From: Aurelia coerulea
Taxonomy: Eukaryota > Cnidaria > Scyphozoa > Semaeostomeae > Ulmaridae
DNA length: 64,000 bases
Direction: 5' to 3'
Assembly: GCA_039566865.1 (NCBI GenBank)
Contig: CM076949.1
Location: 16,902,501 to 16,966,500, forward strand
Of this stretch, positions 32,801 through 44,800 are shown piece by piece (within the stretch, counting starts at the first letter, position 1; each line of letters begins with the position of its first letter). The notes under the pieces were generated by a model. That model did no database searches and was not told the origin of the DNA. It saw only the letters and a program-made list of their open reading frames with translations. Made by a program: the position numbers and the translations under genes.

Positions 32801-35800
32801 ATGTCAAGAAACGTATTTCCAGAAGTATTAGAGACCATGCCCGGCGGGTGCATATGATATAATTTAGTATCTGGCATGCGTGTCCATGGTTTCTCTGAGA
32901 AAGGGGTGAATTTTCAATAAATATCTAGGACCTAGATTGAGAAAAAAGGGGTCTTTTTACAGAGCTTGTCAGAGAAGACTAAAAAAGGGTATGTATTTCC
33001 CTATGTAAATTTGCATCATTATTCATGATGTGTTTAATAAAAAATACCTGCCATAATCATTTTGTCTGAAGACAATTATATACAGATTAAATATTTACCT
33101 AATAATTTATGTATCATGTCTTTGCATAGAATTTTCTTCAAACTGATTATGTACAAACATAACAATATGTGTCTTCAAAATCTGACAAGTTCAATATTTT
33201 GGGCAAAAACATTCTTAAATATTTTTATTGTGGCATTATCGTATTGGCGATATTGGTGATATCAATCGCTATCCTTTAACTCATGAAGCATAATGGGGTG
33301 ACATAGATTGGAATACTTGTTTGTGAGGATCACATGGAAAGAATTGAACAAACAAAACATCTATTTTCTTGATCTTGTTCTTCTCGTTTGCTTGTTGGAT
33401 GATCTTCCTCAATGCGTTCTGATTCTGTATTGGAAATCGAATCCCTCTGTTGTGTTTTAATGCTGCTACAATGTTTGGCAACCTTGTCTGTAAGTTTCAT
33501 AAATCCACGACTCTTAAATTCCACAACATCATAGCCAGAGCAAATTGTCCAAAAACAACGTTAGACCATGCCTTGGCCATGGATGGCCTAAACTTTGCCT
33601 TTGAAACAACAGCAACAAGAAACAAAGTGGCGGGAAAATATTCAGAATGAGGCTGAATTCTCTTCTGCTTGTAAGAATGGAAAATGGTGGGGTGGTGCTT
33701 GGCTGCTTTCTTGTCAAGCATCATACAATTACAAAACAAACATACTAGTAGGAGACGTCTTCTTACCTCCAACAACAAAGATTGTTAGTTGTTAATGACT
33801 TAATGACAGAAACTAACACAACTTTAGTTTAGAATGGTAGCACCTACTGATACACAACATTGGCCTGCAAACGAGAAGTGCCCCACAATAAATAATTGTG
33901 GTAAAAAGGGTAAGCTTATTGATGCAAATTTATGTCATCTCCTGCCCCATGCTTGGCAATAACAGTCTTGTCACAAGCTGCCTTCTGAGAGAGCCTTGTC
34001 TACTGTAAACAGTTTTAATTTATCACACATTGACATTGTGGAACACATATAATAGACAAAACCTATAACTATTTTCCCCATGAAATTACCCCTTCCCCCA
34101 TCCCATTGACCTGGTTGAAGCCTAAGCTAGACGAGCTGAGCTCAGAGACAGGGCTGGAAGCTCCATATGAGGTTATAAGAGATGCACGTGAACTGGGTGC
34201 CTATTCTTGTTTTATTGTGTTTCATTCTGATCATAGTTTACTTCTGTTTTCAGCTTAACAAATGAAGGAATTGTAAGATGCAATGTTTTATTGTAGATTT
34301 ATTATTATCTATCTAAATTATTTTGTTTGGAAATTATTATTTTGATTCTAACGAAGACTACAATCCCATTCTCATTTATATAAAATCATGGATGGCATTC
34401 TGTTCCAGCATTTTCAATCAGAAAATGTAATTTCTTATCATATGAGCATTAAAGCACTCATACACAAAATATTATGTATGTATAAATCCAAAGCATGTTT
34501 ATTGTCATGCTAGGAGTAACAAAGATACACATTACCTAAATTTTGGTTCATCAGAGTTTTTGAAAAAAGGGGTCATATCACCAATAATTCTCAGAGATAG
34601 GGGTCTATATTGGCTCTTGAAAAATCAGAGAAAAGGGTCATTTTTTGAATCTTTGGACAAGCATGCCAGTACATTCAGTACCCAATTGCACCCGCCGGGA
34701 GACCATGTCTCAATTCAAAAAACGTTTTAACCTACTGTACCAACATGTACCAAAACCATAAAGCCACTTGCACGAATATGTATCCTTGTTGAATCTTTTG
34801 TGATGAATGGAAAGCTAACAGCCACAATTCATAAATTTGAACCCGATCCCCATCGGACGTTTTTTCGGCATAATAGGCATAATAGTTCGTTTTATGCCAA
34901 CAAACTGTCACGCACAGATGCTGAGGTAACGATTTTCGTGGAAAGCAACACAACTTAAACTACACACTATCACATTCGGTAGAGTCTGCAAAATGGAATC
35001 AGAAGAACACGAAAATATTATAATTGAAGCGATAAAGGCGATCCGAGAAAAGTCAAAACGTCCTGACAAAGCATCGATCTCTTCGCACATCAAGAAACGT
35101 GGCCTAGACCTAGAATTTAAAAAAGTGTCTGATATAATTGATCGAATGCTTGATTCAGCTGCTATTTACAACAAGCCAACGGCTTCAGGTTTGGATTCTT
35201 ATTACGTTTTTAATATCGGTTTAGATGATGCAAAGGAAAAAATTGAAACTTTATTATTGCCCGCGAACGAAACGGGGATGTGTGATCAGTCATCTTGTAC
35301 CTTTGACGAAAATGAACTTGACCTTGGCTTGGGTGACTCCTCGAATCGGAATTTGGGATCAAATGTGGAAACAAATGAGACTTTGGCAACTTTTGCTGCT
35401 ATTGGTAATATGGCTAATTCTATTTTAGACCTAAATAATTTATTAAAAGATGAAAGGGAAGTTTCTTCAACCCTACGTTTGGAAAATTTACAGTTGAGGT
35501 CCAAAGTTCAAGAACTGGAGTTGAAAGTCAATTCCCAAGTGAATCTTCCGATTACAAACCATTGTGAAGACGACGTTATTATTATACAACCCAAAGAAAT
35601 CTCCTCGATCAAAGATGTCTCCAGGGTCATAAGCCAAGAGCTTCAACAACAGCAGATAGCAGTCACAAGGGGCACAAGCCACGAGCTTGAAAAACAGCTG
35701 AAAGCAGTTCAGATAGAGAAGCATAGAGAATACTTGCTCCTAAAGTCGAACGAAGAGGCTTGTCGAAAAGCCCAAGAGAGTGATGGACAGAGGGAAAAAA

Positions 35801-38800
35801 GAAATTCAGTTACCATAGAACAGAACAAAACAACAAAAGATGTTACTATTGATCAGAACTTAAAAAGAAATACAGGCTCCACAAAGAAAGGAAAAAATCA
35901 AAACAATCAGAGCAAAGAGAAGGATATCAGTTCAGGTAACCAACACTCCGCAGCAACTACAACCGCGACTACAAGCTCCTCCGCATCGGAGACAACAGCA
36001 CATCAACATCATTGGCCTAAAGGAACTGTCTTGATAGCGGGAGATAGCATCATTAGTGGTATAAACGAGAAGTATTTTGAAGGCCCCAACTACATCAAAG
36101 TTAGATCATTTCCAGGAGCCACGATAGCTGACATGAAGGATTATTTGAAGCCTCTGCTCCGTAAAAATCCAACTACATTGATCTTGCATATTGGTACTAA
36201 CGATGCATCAAATGCGAAGGAAAATGCAGATGAGATCTTCAATGAGCTGCTCGAATTGAAAAACGAAATTCTACGTGCACTACCATCATGCCATGTCATA
36301 ATATCGATGCCAACACAGCGCAAAGACAACATGAAAGCCAACGGCAAGGTAAAAGTTCTGAATCAAAAAATCGCCGCCCTTGGAATGGAAAGAATTAACA
36401 ATAACAACATTGTTGATGCTGACCTTGGTAGGAAGAAACTGCATCTTAATATGAAAGGGACTGATAAACTAGCAAAAAACTTTACTAATTATTTACGGAC
36501 TCTTTGATGAGGTTCCTCAGGTGAGGCAAGCTGATCCAGTCAATGGAGGGGGAGGCGAAGGCTATTATCATCATCCATTGAGTTTTAAGAAAGGCCTGAC
36601 CATTGCATCTCTGAATATAAATGGGCTTAGAGGGCACTTTGACGAGCTTCAATTGTTTCTACAGAGCTCAGGTATTCATATCCTTGCTTTGAACGAGACC
36701 AAGCTTGATCCTCAATACCCTAAGGAACTCACTGCGGTGGCTGGTTACCAGCAGAAACGCCTTGATAGGACTTGCAATGGTGGGGGTGTCTCTCTTTATG
36801 TCAGGGACTCCGTAAAATTCAAACCTAGGGATGATGTTCCCACGGACAATCTTGAGCTAATTTGTGTAGAGATTCAGCCTCCCAAGAGCAAGTCTTATCT
36901 TGTTGTTTGCTGGTACAGGCCACCAAATGACCCTGTTGATTCCTTCAGTAAGTTGGAGAGAGTTCTTTCCTATCTGGATAAGGAGGGCAAAGAAATTATT
37001 GTTCTTGGAGACACAAACTGTGATCTCACAATAACAGCCCCTGACCATCCTGCTGGGAATAATTCTAAACACATTTGCAATCTCTATGAGCTCTTTAGCC
37101 TCAAACAGCTTATTGAAGAACCAACCAGGGTCACACTTACTTCATCTTCCATCATAGATCATATTGCTACAACATCTGCCAGAAACATCATTGAATCTGG
37201 AGTGCACAAGGTTTCCATGAGCGATCACTATATGGTCTTTTGTGTCCGCAAGTTTGAGGGTGCATTAAAGAAAGACCATAAAGTGATCACAACCAGATCT
37301 ATGAAAAACTTTGACAAAGATGCATTCCTTGCTGATATTGCTGGCATTTGTCGGGAGCAGGGACTTAATGAAACAGATGATGTTAATGTGCTTGTCACCC
37401 AGTGGTCAACCCTTTTCTCCTTGATCATTGACAAGCATGCTCCCATCAAGACATTGCGGGTTTCTGAGAGGTACTGCCCATGGGTGAATGAAGACCTAAA
37501 GAAGCTAATACGAAGCAGGGATAAACTTAAGAAAGCAGCTGTTAAAAGCAAATCTCTGCTTCTTATGAGCTCCTATAGGCATATTAGAAACAAAATTAAC
37601 AAACAAAATTCTGAGTTGAAAAGGCAGTACTTTTCGGAAAGACTCGCTCAAGCTAAAGGCAACATGAAGGAATCTTGGAAAACGATCAACCAGGTGTTAA
37701 ATAAAAGATCTAAATCCACAAACATAGATCTTTTGAAGGCACCTGGAGGGGACATTTTGAATAGGCAGGAAATCTCCAACACTATGAATGAATATTTCTG
37801 CTCAGTCGGTAAGGATCTCGCTAGCAAGATTGAGGATGCCCCCAACCCCATGCTTACAGGTGAATATAATCTCAACCCTGATAATAGGCGCTTCAATTTT
37901 AGGCCAATTGTAGTGCAGGACATCGGAGATGCAATGGGTAAGATAAAAACATCTAAGAGCCTTGGAAGTGACAATATATCTAGCTATTTTCTAAAGCTAG
38001 CCACTCCATATATTGAAAACGCCTTAGTTTTCATGTTTAACACCTCTCTTGAGACAAGTCAGTTTCCTGATTCTTGGAAAAATGCTCGCATCACACCAAT
38101 TTTTAAGGAAGGTGATAGGGCTGAAAGGTCTAACTATCGCCCAATTTCAGTTCTCCCTGTCATCTCAAGGCTCTTTGAAAAACTCGTCTTTAACCAACTT
38201 TACGAGTATCTTGTTAAGAATAACCTTATTCATCCTGGTCAATCAGGCTTCTTAAAACTCCACTCTACATTGACCTGCCTACTTAAAAACACCGATGACT
38301 GGTATAGTGGATTGGACACTGGACAGATGGTGGGTACAGTATTCATTGATCTCAAAAAGGCATTTGACACTGTCGACCATGACCTTCTCTGCAAAAAGCT
38401 AGAGCACTACGGTGTTCAGCAAAGGGAACTGTCTTGGTTTCAGTCTTATCTCTCTAACAGAAAACAGTTCTGCAGAGTGGGTGGGGTCGATTCAGAAATT
38501 GGGGAAGTGGAAGTAGGAGTACCCCAAGGGTCTTGTCTGGGGCCACTTCTTTTTTTGATCTACATCAATGATCTCCCAAGTGCTGTCCAGGGTTCAACTG
38601 TATCCATGTATGCTGATGATACTAGCCTTTGCTTAAAATCAAGGGATATTTCTCAGCTGAATGAGGCTGTTAACAACGATCTTGAGCATTTAGACTCATG
38701 GCTGAAGGGCAATAAGCTTTCGCTAAATGTTGCTAAAACACAATCTATGTTAATTGCAACTAAACCGAAGCAAAGAACGGTCAACAATGCTGCAGAAAAA

Positions 38801-41800
38801 TTGCATCTTAAAATTCGTGGTAGTGAACTGGACATTGTCAATAAGACCAAATACCTTGGTGTTCACGTTGACAATAGTCTAGATTGGAAAGAACATATTA
38901 AAGCGGTATCCACCAAAGTATTGAGAGCCACCGGATTTTTAAAACATGCAAAGAATATTCTCCCAATTGCTTCTTTGAAAACGTTGTACTCGAGTATTGT
39001 GGAGCCCCATTTTCGATACTGCTGCTCTGTATGGGGTTGTTGTGGCACAACTGATATTGATCAGCTCCAAAGGCTTCAAAACAGAGCTGCCAGAATTGTA
39101 ACGAACAGCAGCTTTGATGCTCCAAGTAGGCCACTCATCGGGAGTCTTGGTTGGAAAACCGTTCGCGAGCTTATCGACCAGGATTCTAGACTGATGGTCT
39201 ACAAGTCTATTAATGGCTTGCTCCACAGTACATGAGCGATCTTTTCACAAGAAACTCCGCCTGCAGCTCTCGCAGCCTTCGAAATACGAAAACAGATTTG
39301 AGATTACCAAAGAAAACATCCGCAAATGGGCAGAAATGTTTCTCATATCGAGGTGCAAAACTGTGGAACAGCCTCTCAGCTGAGACTAAACAGGCACCCT
39401 CCATTAATGTGTTCAAGCAGAATATATGATAGGCTGGGGGGCTCCTCTTGCGGTCGGGTGGCTAGCCGCGGCCCGCGGTTTCTGTGCTTGATTGCTGCTG
39501 GATCGGTGACGGAGATCTGTTTTTGGGATCTCCGTTGTCGATTTGGCGGGGTCGGGCGTGGGGACGGGGGCTGCTCTGGTTGCTGGATCGTTGGAGAGGT
39601 TTCCCAGTCTATCGGTTTTATGCTCATTTCTTTTACTTTTATTAATTAGGTTTTATGGTTTAGTTGTATATATTCATTGTAAGTAGTTTTTAGATGTTTT
39701 TAGCCAATTTTTATTGTAAGTTTTTATGTGGAGGGCCCCTTGAAAATCAGCCACTAGGGTGAAGGGCCTCCCTCCTTAATAAATTGAAATATGAAAATAT
39801 GAAATATGGACCTTAGACGATGATTTGATCTTTCCCCAAGAATCTGGCACAATTTTCACCGCAGTTTTTTGCTTTCCTGAGAAACTACCGAAATCCTTTG
39901 AAGAAAAATTGTTTCTCAAGAAGGAGAAAAATCACATGGACTAAACCCATGATACTTACTTCAATCGAAGAATGAAATGCATATTTCCAAACAAACATGA
40001 TGTGATGCTCATTCCGAGCAAATAGATATTGCTAGGAAACTTGAATCCTATGCCCAAATCTGTTAGCTACCTCACCCCCTAACAGATAGCGGTCAGCAGC
40101 TGTGATCACAAAAGGGTAACTTGTCTTGTACAATGGGCAGTCTCCTTACAGCATTGTTTAATTTGAATAGCTTCTTAAACAATAACCAAGGTATTTGAGT
40201 AGTCCCACGACACCTCCTATATACAGGCTTGCGCTACTTTATTGATATATGAAGTTTTACAAAAACAGAACATTGTTACAAGACAATACCACAGAGAGAA
40301 CAGTGGCAGAGTTTGGGCGCCAGATGGGCAACTGCCCCCCTTCATTATGAAAAACCCAGCTTAGCACCCCTGTTTTGTCTAAAAGGGTGCCCATTGTCAC
40401 CACTCTTTTTTAACTGTTTCAATCTGAATGTGCAGGGAACATTTATGAATTTATTTGGTAGAAAAGCCTTTATTTAGCAGAAAACCATAGGTAGTTGCGT
40501 AAACAAGAGTCCAAAAGTGTTCTGTGTGCCTTACCAAATACTGTACGTACCTGTTTTGTAATGGAACCAATAATCTTGTTTGGTTTTGCCTTGGAGAGAT
40601 TTAGATTGTACCCAACTAAGCTGATTTACATGGTTGGTAGTTGATGGGAATCTTGTATATTTTTGCTTGATAACCCATAGATTTTGGTCTCTGCAACTGA
40701 TGTAAGCAAACATCGCAACCTTGTGTCAGTGATGAAACTCCTACCTCCCTTTGAAATCATTTCACCCAGATAATCAATCCACTTGATATGATAATTCCCT
40801 TGGACAGTATGTACAGTTTGCACTCTACTTTCAATTTACATTTGGGCTATTGAATTTTAATTTCAGGAGAATTCTACTGCATCTAAGGAGAATGAAGTGG
40901 CTAACTATGACTGCAGTCAGATCAAGGTTAAGGTTTGTTTTCAGATTGTTTATTTGGAAACTTCTTCACGAATCTTCATCTTCCCAAAACTTTTACTCAC
41001 TTTCCTGAATTGTCATTCCAATTTATGAAAAAATTAAACATCAAAAGGACCTTTCCGTCATTTCAGCAGAAGAGCCAATGCCAATAAATTGTTATATAGT
41101 ACTTTTTGTATAAATTTGATGATATTTCATAATGATAATTACTTTCTGCTCAGGAATCGTATTTTAGTAGATCCTGATATAACTGAATTATTTACAGTAG
41201 ATCAAATCTGAACTCATAATGTATACTGTATTGTAGCTACTGTAAACGATTTAGTATATTCTACAGTGGGTACTGTGTACATGTATTTTATCATATATCT
41301 TCTTTAATGGTATACTACTGTATATTTGCATGGAAGCTTCTATTTAATTATTTATTTTCAGGAGGAAAATGGAAATAACAACTCTGCAAATTTTTGCTAC
41401 AGCCCTTCAGCTGTAAGTTCAATAATGTTATGCCATGTAGGCCTATTCTATTATGTTTTGCAAATCTTGTTGCTTTGTTTTTGAAACTTTCAAGAAAAGT
41501 AAAATATCTTTATTGGCTCTATGTTTCAAAACTTAGATAGCACAACACAAAATTGTCTACAGACTATACAACATTTGCAAAATTTCAGTTTATTTTTAAA
41601 GCCACGCAACCCAGCTTTGCTTTATTCTAATTTTGATTTCATATTCCTACTGTTTGAGAAATCTACATTGTGTCCAAAAAAAAATTTTCAATGTTTGATT
41701 GGATATGAAAAAACAATATGATCAACAGCTTCCACTGTAAAATGGCCTTGTCCAATTAAATGTTTCCTGACAGAATCGTTCAAAACAGGCTTAGACTTCT

Positions 41801-44800
41801 TGATAAAATTTGCTAACATTTGAGTTCCAAAGTGATGAAAATTGAAATCAGACTTTCTCATTGCCTAGACAACCTTGTGTAGTTAAAGACTTTGCCCTAT
41901 CATACCATACACGTGGGGAATTTCTTTCAGCTGTTTTTTCAGCTAGTCTTCGGTATCTCTTTTCTCATTTTACTTTTTACCATAACCTTTTTTATCCATT
42001 CTGTCTATAACTATAGTTGACAAACACTGTTTCGGACTGTAAAGGGGATATAAGATTTGCTCAAGAAAGCAAATGGTCAAGGAAGTAAGCAGTTTTTATT
42101 TACAAATTTAGCCAAGGGGATGAAAATATGAGAAAGCGAATGTTAGAGATAGTGGACAGTCAAGTTAGTGGACATGAACTGTATTGCTATGGGCCAAAAA
42201 GTATCAATCTCTATTCAAGTTCAGGTAATCTATAGACCCTGGCCCTCTGGCCCTTGCAACATTAACTGAACAATGGTAACATTAGCTTTAAAGATTCACA
42301 GCATTTTCAGCTATGCTACTACACAATCAATAATGTAACTCGGATGTTTTTTCAACCCTGCAGAGTTTGTTATGCTACCAAGATCCAATATTTTGTGAAA
42401 CATACCATCTCAGGTAAGATAAAAAACTTTCCAATTGATTTTCTGTCACTCGAGTTGTTTGGTGATCAATTGACCAAAGTTGCAATTCAACAATAGTATT
42501 TCCGAGATACCGTAAAGTTTACTCTTAATTTAGGAAAGACATTGTTAAGGATTTGTGCAGATTTGCAAAAATTCATAGAAAATGTGTGATGCTATCTTGT
42601 ATGCAGCATATTTACCGTACCATATAAACCAATCACAGAAGACCTTAGAAGACATTGTACCTGGTACTGTCCATGCTTCAGCAAAGAGAAACCTTCAATG
42701 GTACCATTTTTGCATTCTTGCTGAGCATTGAGCGTTTACTGACAATGGCCTATAAACTGAACGACGTATAAACTATGGCTATCATTCGATTGGTGCACTT
42801 TAACAGTCTTATGAGGCATGGAAGCATATGAATAATTAGTGTTTGAATAAATTAAGAATATCAAAAGAAGAATTGCTATTCATACTTCGCCACCCGTTGC
42901 ACAGATATTTGACTTGAGAGACTCTTCGAAAATTGTCATTATACCGTAAACAACTGCATTAGAAACAGCTTATAATGTTGGTTTAATTTTAGCAGAGATT
43001 CGTTCATCACCCCTCAGTTCGTTCAGCCGGACCATGCTTCAAGCTGACTGCAACAAATTTAATCTGCTCGCTTCATGCTGAAAACTTTAATAAAAGATTT
43101 GTGGTGACAGCTCTACTTTTGAAAACACAGCATAATTTGCATTGGAGCCTTCGCCAATGCAATAGTAAAATAATATTTGAATCGGGAAAAGCTTGGGCAG
43201 AGGACAAGACATTGATTGAGATGACCATCAAGATGATTCTTACCTGGATTTTTAAGTGAATCAAATTAAGATAATTACAAATGCAAGTTCAAAGAATATA
43301 TTTTGTGTACATCGTTGTGACTGTGTTGAATATTCCCACCAACGCGAGAAGGATGTGGAGTCGATCTTTTATATCCCCTCCACAGAAATATTGACTCAGG
43401 ATACCATGACACGCTGCGCCATCAATGTTTACCTCGAACAAATTTTACAGTTGAACCTCGATCACTCGAACCTATTATTTTGAAATTGTTGCTTACTCGT
43501 CAAACAGCGTTGTAAGTTTAGCTTAAATGGGCTAGACAAGGAATTGTCGGAGAAATTTTTGATTTGGCTGTTTTCTGATGAACTATTTTTTTATCGCGAA
43601 TGTTTAACATAGATTCAAGATGAATGTCTCATCTTGGAGATTAAGCTTTTCACTCTCTTCTCATACAAACATATATCCATATGTTTTGGGATTGCTGCGA
43701 AATGAATGGATTTGCAACAAGTATTTTCGTTGATCTTTCTCACAAATGTGAGCCTGTATCTAAGTCAGGATCTCTCCTTTTGAATTTAGCTTATTAAGAA
43801 GAATTTCTCTTTTCAAAATCCGATCTTTGATTCATAAACCGTGGGTTTGTTTACGTATTTCTTATCCAGCCTCTTTAAGTACTGGTAGAGGTTCAGTTAT
43901 CTCGAAACCCCCATTTCCCAAACAGAATTTAATTTCCTTTGACGGTTCCAGATAATGAGGCTCGACTGTATGTTGCTGTGGTTGACACACCAGTATAAAG
44001 CAATTAGCGATTGTAAAAGGATGTATACGGCGGACTAGTTTGCTCACAAATTTGAAAATGGAAACCAGAAAAGTAGCATGGAACCAGATTTGATAACTGT
44101 CTTCCTTTTGATAACTGGATTTGAATCGAAAGTTGCGGGATAGATGTACCGAGTGCGCCAAAATAAACTATGCACTTTTGGCAGGCCACGCTAAATTGTA
44201 CACTGACCGATTTTGAAGATATATGACTTAATCTTTAGCAGAAAGCCTGAATAAGATTTTTTGCAAATTTTTCCATTTTCAATTTTTAGAGCTACGGGCC
44301 AGTTTCTTAAAATTTTTGGTTTCGAAAACACTGAAAACGATAAAAAAACGTTGATCAAATTTTCTAAAGACTCATCATGAATGGACAAAGAGAAAACGTT
44401 TTCAACGTGATTTGGGGATTGGAAATTGATCATTGTAAACTTATGCACGAGTGTTATTTCAAAGATTGGCTTGTTGCGAAATTTTGTAGTAGTTCCAATA
44501 AAGTGCCGCCCCAAAAAAGCCGTCACAAAATCAAAAATGTAACAAAACTCCATTCTTGCTGGCCCCATGACGCTTCCTTGCTTGTCTTTTAACCCCCTTG
44601 ATACAGGAACACACCCTGCAGCAAAGCATAAATCCAATGACATTGCAAAAGAAAAGACATTTCTTTATATTCTTGAAAATATTATTACATTTCTCACAAG
44701 ATCGTACGAACCCTCGTACAGCAGCTTACAATTAGTCGATTCCTAAACCCCAAATCACCTCGAAAAAGTTTTCTCTTTGTCCATTCATGTCGATTCTTTA

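Larger units (their letters stand above)
34708..39808 (+). mobile_element. Nearly intact two-ORF LINE (CR1/L2-like)
   Basis: Contains a complete ORF1 (504 residues), ORF2 with full endonuclease and RT, a C-terminal region in a second frame because of one indel, a GC-rich 3'UTR and a short-repeat 3' end. The 5' edge is not defined: the 285 bp before ORF1 may be 5'UTR. No target duplication was found. It lies in intron 1 of the TP53I13-like gene in the sense orientation. Confidence 0.85.

Noticed and set aside
36474..36480. A AAA AAC heptamer near the end of LINE ORF1, a classical -1 slippery site
   Set aside because: The -1 frame meets a TAA at 36486-36488 and ORF2 is in the +1 frame, so this heptamer cannot connect the ORFs.
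42017..42084. Splice-like exon candidate (acceptor ACTATAG, donor GTAAGC) in the TP53I13-like gene
   Set aside because: It ends in phase 2, whereas exon 4 must start in phase 0 to connect with the strongly supported exon 5; using it would destroy the frame.
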